64,000 nt of DNA from Nocardia inohanensis NBRC 100128 (GCF_001612945.1 NZ_BDBK01000004.1:1-64000), one strand, 5' to 3'; counted from the first letter of the stretch, positions 25,257 through 34,325 are shown. Made by a program: numbers and translations. The notes: generated by a model not told the origin, from the sequence alone.

Positions 25257-26516
25257 CTACTGCGCGAGCAGGCCCTTGGCGACGTGCGTCACCTGGATCT
25301 CGTTGCTGCCCGCGTAGATCATCAGGGACTTGGCGTCGCGGGCCAGCTGTTCGACGTGGTACTCGGACATGTAGCCGTTGCCGCCGAACAATTGCACCGC
25401 TTCCATGGCGACCTCGGTGGCGATCTCCGAGCAGTACAGCTTCATGGCGGAGGCCTCGGCCAGCGTGGGCGGTTTGCCGGCGCGGGAACGTTCCAAGGCC
25501 ATGAAGACCATGTTCTGCACGTTGATTCGGGCTACTTCCATTTTGGCCAGTTTGAGCTGTACCAGTTGGAAGCGGCCGATCTCCTGGCCCCAGAGTTTGC
25601 GGTTCCTGGCGTAATCCACACAGCGCCGGTGGCATTCGTTCACGATGCCCAGCGCCATGAAGGCGACGCCGATGCGTTCGGCGGTGAAACTCGAGCGGGC
25701 GCTTTCCCGGCCGTCGCCGCCCTTGTGCTCCTCGGTCTCACCGAGCAGGCGGTCTTTGCCCAAACGCACATTGTCGAAGAACAGTTCGCCGGTGGGTGAG
25801 GCGTGCAGGCCCATCTTCTTGAAGGGCTTGCCCTGGGTGAAGCCCTCCATGCCCTTGTCGAGCACGAAGGTCAGCACCTTGCGATCGCGTTTGTCGGCGC
25901 CGTCGCCCTCGTCGAGCTTGGCGTAGACGACCACGGTGTCGGCGTAGGGGCCGTTGGTGATGAAGGTCTTCTGGCCGTTGAGGATGTAGTCCTCACCGTC
26001 GCGGCGCACGTAGGTCTTCATGCCGCCGAAGGCATCCGAGCCCGAGTCGGGTTCGGTGATGGCCCAGGCCGCCACCTTCTTCATGGTCACGATATCCGCC
26101 ACCCAGCGTTCCTTCTGGGCGAGCGTGCCGCGCCCGAGGATGGTGGTGGCGCCGAGACCGATGCTCACGCCCATGGCGGTGACCAGGCCCATGCAGACCC
26201 CGGACAATTCGCTGACCAGCACCGCCATCAGCGATTCCTGGCCGGAGAAGGCGCCGTCTCCGCCGCCGGACTTCCTCTCCGGCAACGGTTCTCCCGCCGC
26301 CAGTGCTTCCTCCCGCTTACGCTGCCTGGCCAGCAGTTCGGTGACCGACTCCTCCCCCAGGACGTCGATCCCGAACTCGCTGAACAGCTTCCGGATGATC
26401 GGGTACGGCAGCATCTCGCCGCTGTCCAGGGCATCCAGGTGCGGGCGGATCTCCTTGTCGATGAAACCGCGCACCGCGCCGCGGATCATTTCATCGGTCT
26501 CGGACCATTCGAACAT
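25257..26516 (-). CDS. Acyl-CoA dehydrogenase (FadE21-like)
   Basis: 419 aa FAD flavoenzyme introducing the alpha,beta double bond in an acyl-CoA. Seen: N-terminal helical domain; WAITEPDSGSDAFGG flavin/substrate motif near 150; and the C-terminal QLFGGNGYMSEYHVEQLARDAK and IYAGSNEIQ motifs that contact FAD. An unusual charged, glycine-rich insert (about 65-95, RKREEALAAGEPLPERKSGG) extends the N-terminal domain. Last gene of the five-gene operon. In M. tuberculosis, fadE21 likewise adjoins ltp1. Confidence 0.93.
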   Translation of the reverse strand: MFEWSETDEMIRGAVRGFIDKEIRPHLDALDSGEMLPYPIIRKLFSEFGIDVLGEESVTELLARQRKREEALAAGEPLPERKSGGGDGAFSGQESLMAVLVSELSGVCMGLVTAMGVSIGLGATTILGRGTLAQKERWVADIVTMKKVAAWAITEPDSGSDAFGGMKTYVRRDGEDYILNGQKTFITNGPYADTVVVYAKLDEGDGADKRDRKVLTFVLDKGMEGFTQGKPFKKMGLHASPTGELFFDNVRLGKDRLLGETEEHKGGDGRESARSSFTAERIGVAFMALGIVNECHRRCVDYARNRKLWGQEIGRFQLVQLKLAKMEVARINVQNMVFMALERSRAGKPPTLAEASAMKLYCSEIATEVAMEAVQLFGGNGYMSEYHVEQLARDAKSLMIYAGSNEIQVTHVAKGLLAQ

Positions 26517-26535
26517 CGTTGTTCTCCAACCTGAT

Positions 26536-27414
26536 TCAGGGCAGGCGCGCGCCGATATCGTCGACGGTCCACGGGCCTTCGGTTTCGATGGTCTTCACGT
26601 CGTGCCAGCCCGCCAGCTCCGAGATGGCCCCGCCCTGCACCGCGAAGACCTTGCCGGTGATCGGGCACTTCTCGGTGGCCAGGTAGGCGACCAGCGGGGA
26701 GATATTGGCGGGGCTGAAGGCATCGAACTCGCCCTCCTCCAGGCTCGCCTCCTGCGCCTTCATCATGTCGCCCATGCCCGGGGTGGCCAGGGTGAGCCGG
26801 GTGCGGGCGATGGGCGCGATGGCGTTCACGCGCACCCCGTAGCGAGCCAGTTCGTCCGCCGCGACCAGGGTGAGCGCGGCGATACCGGCCTTGGCCGCGC
26901 CGTAGTTGCCCTGCCCGGCATTGGGCACGGTGGTGCCGGACGCGGAGGCGGTGTTGACGACCGCGGCATTGGGCTGATTGCCCGCCTTGGACTGTTCCTT
27001 CCAGTACCCGGCGGCGTGACGCAGGACGGCGGCGTGGCCTTTGAGGTGCACGGCCACGACCGCATCCCATTGCGCCTCGTCCATGCCCGCGATGAAGGCG
27101 TCGCGCAGAATGCCGGCGTTGTTCACCACCACGTCCAGTCGGCCGAACTCCGAAACCGCCTGGTCGACAAGGTTCTTCGCGCCCTGCCAGTCCGCGACAT
27201 TGTCCCCGTTGGCGATCGCCCGCCCCCCTGCGGCGGTGATCTCCGCGACGACCTCGTGCGCCGGGCCGCTGTCGGCGCCCACGCCTTCGTTGCTGCCGCC
27301 CAGATCGTTCACCACCACGGCCGCGCCTTCGCGGGCGAACAGCAGCGCGTGCTCACGCCCGATGCCGCGGCCCGCGCCGGTGATGATGGCTACCCGTCCG
27401 TCGAGTGCACCCAT
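26536..27414 (-). CDS. SDR-family 3-hydroxyacyl-CoA dehydrogenase/oxidoreductase
   Basis: 292 aa short-chain dehydrogenase. Seen: Rossmann motif TGAGRGIGREHA, NNAG, and the catalytic Tyr/Lys in NYGAAKAG. The long insertion NDLGGSNEGVGADSGPAHEV after strand 2 is typical of the multifunctional-enzyme-type (3R)-hydroxyacyl-CoA dehydrogenases. It lies between the MaoC hydratase and the dehydrogenase with gaps of about 20 bases, so it likely catalyses the third step of the same beta-oxidation-like cycle. Confidence 0.9.
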   Translation of the reverse strand: MGALDGRVAIITGAGRGIGREHALLFAREGAAVVVNDLGGSNEGVGADSGPAHEVVAEITAAGGRAIANGDNVADWQGAKNLVDQAVSEFGRLDVVVNNAGILRDAFIAGMDEAQWDAVVAVHLKGHAAVLRHAAGYWKEQSKAGNQPNAAVVNTASASGTTVPNAGQGNYGAAKAGIAALTLVAADELARYGVRVNAIAPIARTRLTLATPGMGDMMKAQEASLEEGEFDAFSPANISPLVAYLATEKCPITGKVFAVQGGAISELAGWHDVKTIETEGPWTVDDIGARLP

Positions 27415-27435
27415 GAAATGTCTCCTAGGAAAGAA

Positions 27436-28299
27436 TCAGTCGGCGAGCACGGCCAGGCCGTCGCCGAGAACTACGTCGTCACCGCGTACGGTGCGGAAGG
27501 CGTAAGTGGTTTCCCCGTCCTTGCCGCCGGTCGCCCAGATCTGGGTGGCCAGGTCGTCGCCGGGGAAGACCATCTTGGAGAACCGGACCGCGAAACGCTT
27601 GAGCCGCTGCACATCCGAGCCGCCGACCGCGGTCAGCACGGCCCACGAGGACATGGCCATGGTGCACAGCCCGTGCGCGATGATGCCGGGCAGCCCGGCG
27701 TCCTTGGCCACCTGCTCGTCCAGGTGCAGCGGCACCGGATCGCCCGACGCCGGGGAGTACCGGTACGTCTGATCCAGGTCCACATGCGCCGGAACCGTCG
27801 CCAGCGCAGGCTGTTGCGTGAGCTCCGCGTCCAACCGGTGCGCGGGCGCGCTGTCACCCACCCGCTCACCGATATCGATATTGCGGAAGAACGCGGTCAG
27901 GTACTGCTCGTTGACCAGTTCCCCGTCCTCGGCCCGGCATTCGATGAGAATGGTGATGGTGGACCCGTTCGGCTTGCCCTCGTAGCCGATCGCCTTGGCG
28001 CGCGAGACCAGCTTGTCTCCGGGCCGGATCGGGCGATGGAAGTGGAAGTCCTGCTCCCCGTGCACGACCCGGCCGAAGATGTCCATCGGCACCACTTCGA
28101 GCACCGGCATCATCATGGCCTCGAAGACCGGGACGATGCCGAAGATCGGCGGCGCCACTTCACCTTTGAGATGCGCTTCGATGGGATCGTTGGTGGCCGC
28201 GGCGTATTCGGCGATGCGCTCCGCGGTGACCTCGAACCGTTCCTCGTCGCTCCAGACGTTCAGTCCGGCGGGATCGAAGCGAATGACCTTGTCGGTCAT
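27436..28299 (-). CDS. MaoC-like (R)-specific enoyl-CoA hydratase, double hot-dog
   Basis: 287 aa with two hot-dog modules: an N-terminal half (FGIVPVFEAMMM, HGEQDFHFHRPIRPGD) and a C-terminal MaoC half. In the C-terminal half DPVPLHLDEQVAKDAGLPGIIAHGLCTMA contains the Asp/His hydratase pair in the family pattern. It hydrates trans-2-enoyl-CoA to the 3R-hydroxy form, matching the adjacent SDR. Follows the SRPBCC gene by 19 bases. The chain length or sterol side-chain specificity is not evident. Confidence 0.9.
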   Translation of the reverse strand: MTDKVIRFDPAGLNVWSDEERFEVTAERIAEYAAATNDPIEAHLKGEVAPPIFGIVPVFEAMMMPVLEVVPMDIFGRVVHGEQDFHFHRPIRPGDKLVSRAKAIGYEGKPNGSTITILIECRAEDGELVNEQYLTAFFRNIDIGERVGDSAPAHRLDAELTQQPALATVPAHVDLDQTYRYSPASGDPVPLHLDEQVAKDAGLPGIIAHGLCTMAMSSWAVLTAVGGSDVQRLKRFAVRFSKMVFPGDDLATQIWATGGKDGETTYAFRTVRGDDVVLGDGLAVLAD

Positions 28300-28318
28300 G
28301 GTGATCGACCTTTCGCCG

Positions 28319-28756
28319 TCAGGCCGCGGTGGCCAGGGCGTCGAGGGCGGTGAGGGTGCGGTCGAGCTGGGTCAGCCCGTCCTTCTCGACGGCCTTGCCG
28401 AGCGCGCCCTTGATCAGCGCGCCCTCGAAATCACCGGAGACCGAGAACTTGGAGCCGGCGCCCTCGGGGGCGATGTCGAAGCCGAACTGCACCTTGACCC
28501 CGGCCATGCCGGTTCCGCTGAGCACCAGTCGATTCGGGGCGTCGACGCTCTCCACCACCCATTCGATCTTGTTGGCCATGCCGAGCATCAGGATCTTGGC
28601 GGTCAGCTTCGCACCCGGCGCCAGCACGGCCGGCGGCTCCTCCATCCAGCGCTCGTGGATGGAGAACCACTTGTCCCAGGTCTGCGGATCGGAGACGACG
28701 GCCCACAGGGCGTCGGGGCTGGCATTGAGTTCACGGCTGGCTTCGATATGTCCCAT
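28319..28756 (-). CDS. SRPBCC-family lipid-binding-like protein
   Basis: 145 aa. START/Bet v 1-like cavity protein: begins HIEASRELNASPDALWAVVSDPQTWDKW, the usual first strand and helix, followed by alternating strands and a long C-terminal helix (LIKGALGKAVEKDGLTQLDRTL). Likely binds a hydrophobic substrate or carries it between operon enzymes; no catalytic residues are claimed. Lies 45 bases after ltp1 in the same transcript. Confidence 0.85.
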   Translation of the reverse strand: MGHIEASRELNASPDALWAVVSDPQTWDKWFSIHERWMEEPPAVLAPGAKLTAKILMLGMANKIEWVVESVDAPNRLVLSGTGMAGVKVQFGFDIAPEGAGSKFSVSGDFEGALIKGALGKAVEKDGLTQLDRTLTALDALATAA

Positions 28757-28801
28757 GATGGTGCTCCTTCTGCGAAGTGGAGATTCGAGTCCCGGTGCGG
28801 A

Positions 28802-30007
28802 TCAGCGATCCGCGCGCTGGTAGGCGGTGACGACGGCCGCGCCGCCGAGCCCGATGTTGTGCTGGAGGGCGGCGGTGACGTTGTCGACCTGCCGCTTGTC
28901 GGCGGTGCCGCGCAGCTGCCAGGTGAGCTCGCTGCACTGCGCCAAACCCGTTGCGCCCAAAGGATGTCCCTTGGAGATGAGCCCGCCGGACGGGTTCACC
29001 ACCCACTTGCCGCCGTAGGTGGTCTGGCCCGCGTCGATGAGATGACCGGCCTCGCCCTCCTTCGCCAGGCCCAGTGCCTCGTAGAGCAGCAGTTCATTCG
29101 CCGAGAAGCAGTCGTGCAGCTCGATGACCTGGAAGTCCTCGGGGCCGAGACCCGCCTGTGCGTAAACCTTCTCGGCCGCTTGCACATTCATGTCGTAGCC
29201 GATGAGGTTCTTGGCCGAACCATCGAAGGTGGAGGCGTAGTCGGTGGTCATGGTCTGGCCGACGATCTCCACCGCCTGCGCCGCCAGCTCGTGCCGGTTC
29301 ACGAACTCCTCGGAGGCCAGGATGACCGCGCCGGAACCGTCGGAGGTCGGCGAGCACTGGAGCTTGGTGAGCGGGTCGTAGATCATCCGCGAGCCCAGGA
29401 TGTCGTCGAGCGAATACGCGTCCTGGAACTGCGAATACGGGTTGTTGACCGAGTGCCCGTGGTTCTTGAACCCGATCTTGGCGAAGTGCTCGGCGGTGGT
29501 GCCGTACTTCTTCATGTGCTCGCGCCCGGCCGCGCCGAACATCCACGGGGCCACCGGGAACAGCACTTCGGAGATCTCGGCCAGGGCCATGATGTGCTTG
29601 GCCATCGGCTGCTCGCGGTCGTCCCAGGTGGAGCCGAGCGAGCCGGGCTGCATCTTCTCGAAGCCGAGCGCCAGGGTGCAGTCCGCCAGGCCGCCCCGGA
29701 TCGCCTGCGCCGCAAGGTAGAGCGCGGTCGAACCGGTGGAGCAGTTGTTGTTGACGTTCACCACCGGGATGCCGGTCATGCCCAGTTCGTAGACCGCGCG
29801 CTGGCCGGAGGTGGATTCGCCGTAGACGTACCCGACGTAAGCCTGCTCGACCTCGCGGTAGTCGATTCCGGCGTCGGCGAGGGCCTTGGTCCCGGACTCC
29901 CGCGCCATGTCCGGGTAGTCCCAGTCGCTGCCGTCTTCGTTCTTGCGCCGCCCCGGCTTTTCGAACTTCGTCATGCCGACGCCGACGACGTAGACCTTGT
30001 TCGTCAT
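28802..30007 (-). CDS. ltp1: Lipid-transfer protein/thiolase-fold acetyltransferase Ltp1
   Basis: 401-aa SCP-x-type thiolase homologue. Seen: [17 protein letters not shown] at the start, the reactive Cys in [11 protein letters not shown] (about 90), [10 protein letters not shown] and [10 protein letters not shown] with the second catalytic His/Gly loop. The sequence is very close to my recollection of M. tuberculosis Ltp1 (Rv2790c). First gene of the operon. It may do thiolytic cleavage or aldol-type chemistry on lipid or sterol side-chain CoA esters; the family also includes enzymes acting as retro-aldolases with DUF35 partners, but none is present here. Confidence 0.92.
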   Translation of the reverse strand: MTNKVYVVGVGMTKFEKPGRRKNEDGSDWDYPDMARESGTKALADAGIDYREVEQAYVGYVYGESTSGQRAVYELGMTGIPVVNVNNNCSTGSTALYLAAQAIRGGLADCTLALGFEKMQPGSLGSTWDDREQPMAKHIMALAEISEVLFPVAPWMFGAAGREHMKKYGTTAEHFAKIGFKNHGHSVNNPYSQFQDAYSLDDILGSRMIYDPLTKLQCSPTSDGSGAVILASEEFVNRHELAAQAVEIVGQTMTTDYASTFDGSAKNLIGYDMNVQAAEKVYAQAGLGPEDFQVIELHDCFSANELLLYEALGLAKEGEAGHLIDAGQTTYGGKWVVNPSGGLISKGHPLGATGLAQCSELTWQLRGTADKRQVDNVTAALQHNIGLGGAAVVTAYQRADR

Positions 30008-30055
30008 CGAACTCCCTCAGATCAGGGTCGGTCCCCCTGGACCGAACAGAAACAA

Positions 30056-30073
30056 ACATACAAAGCTGTATGT
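30056..30073. promoter_or_regulatory. ACATAC-N6-GTATGT operator upstream of ltp1
   Basis: Perfect 6-bp inverted repeat with 6-base spacer, 49 bases upstream of the ltp1 start. The same motif with the same spacing occurs in front of the divergently placed tetR gene (30844-30861), so both are probable binding sites of that regulator. Confidence 0.82.
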
Positions 30074-30130
30074 AAACACGCAAGAGTGCGTTCGGGGTCG
30101 ACGAAGATCAGTTATCTACGCAGGGAAATC

Positions 30131-30156
30131 CCGCCTGTAGCGATACATACAGGCGG
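30131..30156 (-). terminator. Hairpin after the tetR gene
   Basis: Perfect 9-bp inverted repeat CCGCCTGTA-N8-TACAGGCGG, 26 bases past the tetR stop on the minus strand. It would separate tetR transcription from the ltp1 promoter. Its loop also contains an ACATAC half-site, so a regulatory role is possible. Confidence 0.55.
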
Positions 30157-30181
30157 CAGGGTGCCGATCAGGCGAAACGGG

Positions 30182-30826
30182 TCAGGGGTGCACGTTCAGG
30201 CCGGGCGCGGAGACCTCGGCCAGCCGGCGCAGATGCGCGGCGGCCCGCTGCCAACGGCGCTGGGCACGATCCGGATCCGGGGAGATGAAGTTGGACATCA
30301 GGATTCCGCGCATGATGTCCATGGCCGTGTAGACCAGATCGCGAGCTTCCTTGCGCCCCATGCCATCCGGCACCAATTGCGCCACCGCGACCAGCACCGC
30401 GTTATTGACGAACGGTTCGACCTTCTCCATCTCGGCGGCCAGCAGCGGATCCGTCCGCCCCGCCACCCAGAGCTCGATGGCCGCGATGAACAGCGGCCCC
30501 TGATGCAGCTCCCACATGAACTCGAGCGCCGCGTCCAGCGGATTCTCGCCCGCGCGCACCCGCTCCAGCTCCTGCATGGCGGCCTGGGTACGCCGCTGCG
30601 CGAGATGACTGATGGCCGCCACGACCAGATCCGTCTTCGACCCGAAATGATGCACCTGCGCACCCCGGGTCACCCCGGCCCGCTCGGCCACCCGCGGCGT
30701 CGTCGTCCCCGCGTACCCGTACTCCACCAGGCATTCGATGGTGGCGTCCAGCAGCCGCACCCGCATCTCGTTGCTGCGCTGCTCTTGCGTGCGGCGCTGC
30801 GGTTTCGAGACGTCGGACCTGGTCAT
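30182..30826 (-). CDS. TetR-family regulator of the ltp1 operon
   Basis: 214 aa. Helix-turn-helix: LLDATIECLVEYGYAGTTTPRVAERAGVTRGAQVHHFGSKTDLVV, of the type seen in KstR-like and other lipid-catabolism TetR proteins. The C-terminal domain has several aromatic helices (ALEFMWELHQGPLFIAAIELW). It is upstream of and in the same orientation as the ltp1 operon. Identical palindromes precede its own gene and ltp1, so it is probably autoregulated and induced by an acyl-CoA. Confidence 0.9.
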   Translation of the reverse strand: MTRSDVSKPQRRTQEQRSNEMRVRLLDATIECLVEYGYAGTTTPRVAERAGVTRGAQVHHFGSKTDLVVAAISHLAQRRTQAAMQELERVRAGENPLDAALEFMWELHQGPLFIAAIELWVAGRTDPLLAAEMEKVEPFVNNAVLVAVAQLVPDGMGRKEARDLVYTAMDIMRGILMSNFISPDPDRAQRRWQRAAAHLRRLAEVSAPGLNVHP

Positions 30827-30843
30827 GCGACGATCTTACACTT

Positions 30844-30861
30844 ACATACAGACGTGTATGT
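30844..30861. promoter_or_regulatory. ACATAC-N6-GTATGT operator upstream of tetR
   Basis: Same dyad and spacing as at 30056, starting 17 bases upstream of the tetR ATG on the minus strand. Binding here would block tetR transcription (autoregulation). Confidence 0.8.
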
Positions 30862-30966
30862 TCACGCCCGCTGATGAATCAGGGCGTCACCGGCGATCCC
30901 CTCGATTACCATGAGCGGTGCCGCGGCCGGGGCGGACGCGGATGATCGACCACGGCCGGGGTAGTC

Positions 30967-32250
30967 ATGAGCGTATTGGCCGGGGCGCCACTGCATTCCA
31001 CCGTCATCGCCGCGCTTCGCACCGCGGGCGCACGGATTTCACACGCCGTCGATACCCGCGACCTGCTGGTGGCGCTGATCCGAGTCGACGAACCGAGCCG
31101 CTGGTCGCGCATCGAGGTGCAGGCGGGCGAGGTCGAGGTGCTCGCGGCCGGAGTCGCGCTCGATCCGGTCAATCGCAGCACGGCCGACTGGTCCGGCATC
31201 CCCCTCACCGGCACCTGCGCCACCGCCCTCGACATCGCCGAACGTCTGGCTCGGCACTACGACCTGTGGCCGCTGCCGCCCGGAATCCTGGCGCTCGGCT
31301 TGATCGCCGACGAAACCAGCGCCGCCGCAATGGTTCTGGGCGAAGAGCTGGAGCGCGGCGAGCTGCTGCGGCTGATCCAGGACAAAGTGCTCGGCGTCGC
31401 CCTCCATGGACTCGACGCCCGGTTGCCCGGGATCGTCGCCGAGGCGCGGTCCATACAGCGGCAGCCAGTGGTGGCGAAGCCGACGGGCCCGCGCCGCTGG
31501 GCTTCGATTCGGAAGGCAGCCGCGCCGAAACCGGTCCTGGAGCCGCCGATCCCGCCACGGCCGGCGCCCTTCGGCTGGGTGCCGCCGGGTACCAGGCTCT
31601 ACTGCGCGATCTGCGGATCGACGCCGGCGGCGCATATCGGTTTCAACCGCCATCAGGGCCTGTTGCTGTACATGCGGTTCATCTCGCTGTCGGGAACGTT
31701 CTGCCGGGACTGTGGGCTGGCGACCTACCGATCGGAGACCACCAAGAGCCTCTGGCAAGGCTGGTGGGGTCCGCTGTCGATGTTCATCAACGGCATCACG
31801 GTGCTGTCGAATCTGCACGGCCGCAGCGTCGCCCTGCGGCTGCCGCCACCCATCCCCGGCGCGCCCGGTACGCCATTGGATCCGGGACGTCCGCTGTATC
31901 GGCGTCCGATGGCCGTCTTCGGCTTGCTCTCGCCGATCCTGTTCGTACTGGCCGTCGGCATCAATATCGAAGTGCACGAACGCTCGGACCGCGCACAGAC
32001 CTCGAGCGTGGCGGAAACACTCTCTCCGTACAGCGCTCGGATCGGCGACTGCTTCGATCTGCCGGCCTTCACCATCACCGGAAGCGCCGTCGGGCTCAAG
32101 CGGGTGCCTTGTTCGGATTCCGGCGCGTACAGCGAGGTGGCAGCCCGCCTGCCCGCCTCGGTGACCGACGACCGAGCCGCGTGCTCGGCGCGCGGGGCGC
32201 AGGGATACTTTCGAGCCGCAGACGCCGTCGTGTGCGTGAAGAGCAGATGA
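30967..32250 (+). CDS. Membrane protein with Clp-N-like head and zinc-ribbon-like middle
   Basis: 427 aa. Residues 1-70 (LHSTVIAALRTAGARISHAVDTRDLLVALIRVD) look like a degenerate Clp N-terminal repeat. A Pro-rich linker follows (about 170-205), then a cysteine cluster CAICGSTPAAH...CRDCG (about 213-260) resembling a zinc ribbon, and one clear membrane segment (FGLLSPILFVLAVGIN, about 318-334). An extracellular C-terminal domain has cysteine pairs (GDCFDLPAF, VPCSDSGAYSEVAARL) reminiscent of septum-formation-type domains. No AAA+ motor is present. The combination is unfamiliar to me; function unknown. Confidence 0.65.
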   Translation: MSVLAGAPLHSTVIAALRTAGARISHAVDTRDLLVALIRVDEPSRWSRIEVQAGEVEVLAAGVALDPVNRSTADWSGIPLTGTCATALDIAERLARHYDLWPLPPGILALGLIADETSAAAMVLGEELERGELLRLIQDKVLGVALHGLDARLPGIVAEARSIQRQPVVAKPTGPRRWASIRKAAAPKPVLEPPIPPRPAPFGWVPPGTRLYCAICGSTPAAHIGFNRHQGLLLYMRFISLSGTFCRDCGLATYRSETTKSLWQGWWGPLSMFINGITVLSNLHGRSVALRLPPPIPGAPGTPLDPGRPLYRRPMAVFGLLSPILFVLAVGINIEVHERSDRAQTSSVAETLSPYSARIGDCFDLPAFTITGSAVGLKRVPCSDSGAYSEVAARLPASVTDDRAACSARGAQGYFRAADAVVCVKSR

Positions 32251-32287
32251 ACCGCCGCCCGCCGGGCCGCGCCGGCAGGATGGGTGA

Positions 32288-32956
32288 ATGACGAGACTGA
32301 CCGGGAAGCAGATTGCGGATGCGGAGCTGGACGGGTGGGTTCACGTACCCGGCGGATTGCAAACACGGATCAGGACAAAGGGTTTCGCGGGCGGGCTGGC
32401 GATCGTGAACGCGATCGGGGCGGTGGCCGAGGAGCTGGATCATCACCCTGACCTGAATCTGCGGTACAGGTTCATCGACGTCCGGCTGAGCAGTCATGAC
32501 GTGGGCGGGGTCACCGAGCGCGATATTCGGTTGGCGCGCAGGGTTTCCGCGATCGCCGCCGACGCCGGGGCAGTACTCGAACCCGAGCGGGTGTCGCGGC
32601 TCGAGCTGGCCCTGGATACGCCGGAGCGGGCGGCCGTACTGCCGTTCTGGGCTGCGGTTTTCGGGTTGGAGCCGCAGTCGGGGCCGGGCCCCGAGGACGA
32701 GATCTCCGATCCGGCCGATGTTTTGCCGACCCTCTGGTTCCAGCAGTCGGGCAGTGCGGAGCCGCGCCAGCGCTGGCATCCGGACATCTGGATCGATCCG
32801 GCTCAGGTGCGGTCGCGATTGAACGCCGCGCTCGCCGCCGGCGGACGGCTGGTCAGTGCCGAGGCCGCGCCGAGCTACTGGGTGCTGGCGGATCCGGAAG
32901 GGAATCGGGTCTGCCTGTGCACCTGGCAGGATCGCGAACCACCGCAGAGCGCATGA
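32288..32956 (+). CDS. Pterin-4a-carbinolamine dehydratase fused to glyoxalase-like domain
   Basis: 222 aa. The N-terminal ~95 residues are a PCD/DCoH domain with the signature ELDHHPDLNLRYRFIDVRLSSHDVGGVTERDI, which dehydrates carbinolamine pterin formed by aromatic hydroxylases. The C-terminal ~115 residues (LELALDTPERAAVLPFWAAVFG ... WHPDIWIDPAQ ... DPEGNRVCLC) form a glyoxalase/VOC-like fold. The fusion occurs in actinobacteria. It could recycle the cofactor for the phenylalanine hydroxylase encoded at 9465. The VOC half lacks an assigned substrate. Confidence 0.85.
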   Translation: MTRLTGKQIADAELDGWVHVPGGLQTRIRTKGFAGGLAIVNAIGAVAEELDHHPDLNLRYRFIDVRLSSHDVGGVTERDIRLARRVSAIAADAGAVLEPERVSRLELALDTPERAAVLPFWAAVFGLEPQSGPGPEDEISDPADVLPTLWFQQSGSAEPRQRWHPDIWIDPAQVRSRLNAALAAGGRLVSAEAAPSYWVLADPEGNRVCLCTWQDREPPQSA

Positions 32957-32969
32957 GCTCCGGAAGCGG

Positions 32970-34226
32970 CTATGCGGTCGCCCGGGTGCGCCGGGCCAGC
33001 GTCACGGTCACGGTGAACAGCAGCACGCCGAGAATCGCCAGGCCCGTGCCGACCAGGGCGGGGGCGGTGTAGCCGAGCCCGGCCGCGATCACCAGCCCGC
33101 CCAGCCACGCGCCCGCCGCATTCGCGATGTTCAAGGCGGCGTGATTGAGCGCCGCGGCCAGGGTTTGCGCGTCGTGCGCCACATCCATCAGGCGGGTTTG
33201 CAGGGCCGGGCCCAGCGAGGCACCGGACGCGCCGACGAAGAAGGCGGCGACCGCCGCGGTGAACGGATTATGCGCCGCCGCAATGAAACCGGCCAGGATC
33301 ACCACCATGGCCAGCAGCGATACGAATACCGCGCGGTCCACGCCGCGATCGGTCAGCACGCCACCGGCGATATTGCCGGCCACCATGCCCAGGCCGAAGA
33401 GCATCAGGACCAGCGGGACCAGGCCGAGGGACATGCCGGCCACATCGGTCAGGGTGGTGGTGATGTAGGTGTAGATGGCGAACATGCCGCCGAAGCCGAC
33501 CGCACCCACCAGCAGGGTCAGCAATACCTGCGAACGACGCAATGCACCAAGTTCGGTGCGGGGGTCGGTGAGGGTGATGCCGGTCAATTCGGGGACGAAA
33601 CGACCGATGGCGGCGACCGTGGCGGCGCCGATCACCGCGACCACGATGTAGGCGTCCCGCCAGCCCAGATGCTGGCCCAGCCAAGTCGCGGCGGGAACGC
33701 CGACAACGTTGGCGGCGCTCAGACCCAGCATAACCGCGGCAATCGCCTTGGCCCGCTGACCCACCGGCGCCAGCGAGGCCGCGGCCAGCGAGGCGACACC
33801 GAAGTACGCGCCGTGCGGCAGGCCGGAAACGAATCGGGCCGCGGTGAAGGTCAGGAAGGTCGGGGCCACCACCGAGGCGGCATTACCCAGGGTGAACGCG
33901 GCCATCAGCACCATCAGCAAACGCTTGCGCGGGACTCGCGCGCACATTGCCGCGATCACCGGGGCGCCGATCACCACACCCAGCGCGTAGGCCGAAACCG
34001 CATGCCCGGCACTGGGTTCGGAGACATCGAAGGCTTTCGCGATATCGGGCAGCAAACCCATGGTCACGAATTCGGTGGTGCCGATACCGAAGCCGCCCAG
34101 CGCCAGCGCCAGCATGGCGGGCACATGCCAGCCACGCCGGTCGGCCACCGCCGAATCAGTGGATTCGGCGGGCGACACGGTTGTCACGGGCACGGATACG
34201 GAATTGGGCACGACCAATCGCAACAT
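32970..34226 (-). CDS. MFS transporter, DHA1/AraJ type (12-TM)
   Basis: 418 aa from ATG 34226 (ATG 34268 also possible). Motifs: GIGTTEFVTMGLLPDIAKAFDVS in TM1, GAPVIAAMCARVPRKRLLM (motif A-like), and HGAYFGVASLAAASL in TM5, typical of the AraJ/YdhP sugar- or drug-efflux branch. About 12 hydrophobic segments. It converges with the pterin dehydratase fusion (13 bases apart) and follows the monooxygenase gene in the same direction. Substrate unknown. Confidence 0.9.
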   Translation of the reverse strand: MLRLVVPNSVSVPVTTVSPAESTDSAVADRRGWHVPAMLALALGGFGIGTTEFVTMGLLPDIAKAFDVSEPSAGHAVSAYALGVVIGAPVIAAMCARVPRKRLLMVLMAAFTLGNAASVVAPTFLTFTAARFVSGLPHGAYFGVASLAAASLAPVGQRAKAIAAVMLGLSAANVVGVPAATWLGQHLGWRDAYIVVAVIGAATVAAIGRFVPELTGITLTDPRTELGALRRSQVLLTLLVGAVGFGGMFAIYTYITTTLTDVAGMSLGLVPLVLMLFGLGMVAGNIAGGVLTDRGVDRAVFVSLLAMVVILAGFIAAAHNPFTAAVAAFFVGASGASLGPALQTRLMDVAHDAQTLAAALNHAALNIANAAGAWLGGLVIAAGLGYTAPALVGTGLAILGVLLFTVTVTLARRTRATA

Positions 34227-34325
34227 CCGGGCGAACCCGCCCGATACCCCCGAGCCCGGTGATCTCACTCACGACCGGCCCGGGTCGCGAACTCGCGCGA
34301 CCAGGCGCACAATCCCGGACCCCGG

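Noticed and set aside
26020..30874. Two very long plus-strand frames (777 and 959 codons) across the ltp1 operon
   Set aside because: They lie antisense to five well-supported enzymes and have no recognisable protein features.
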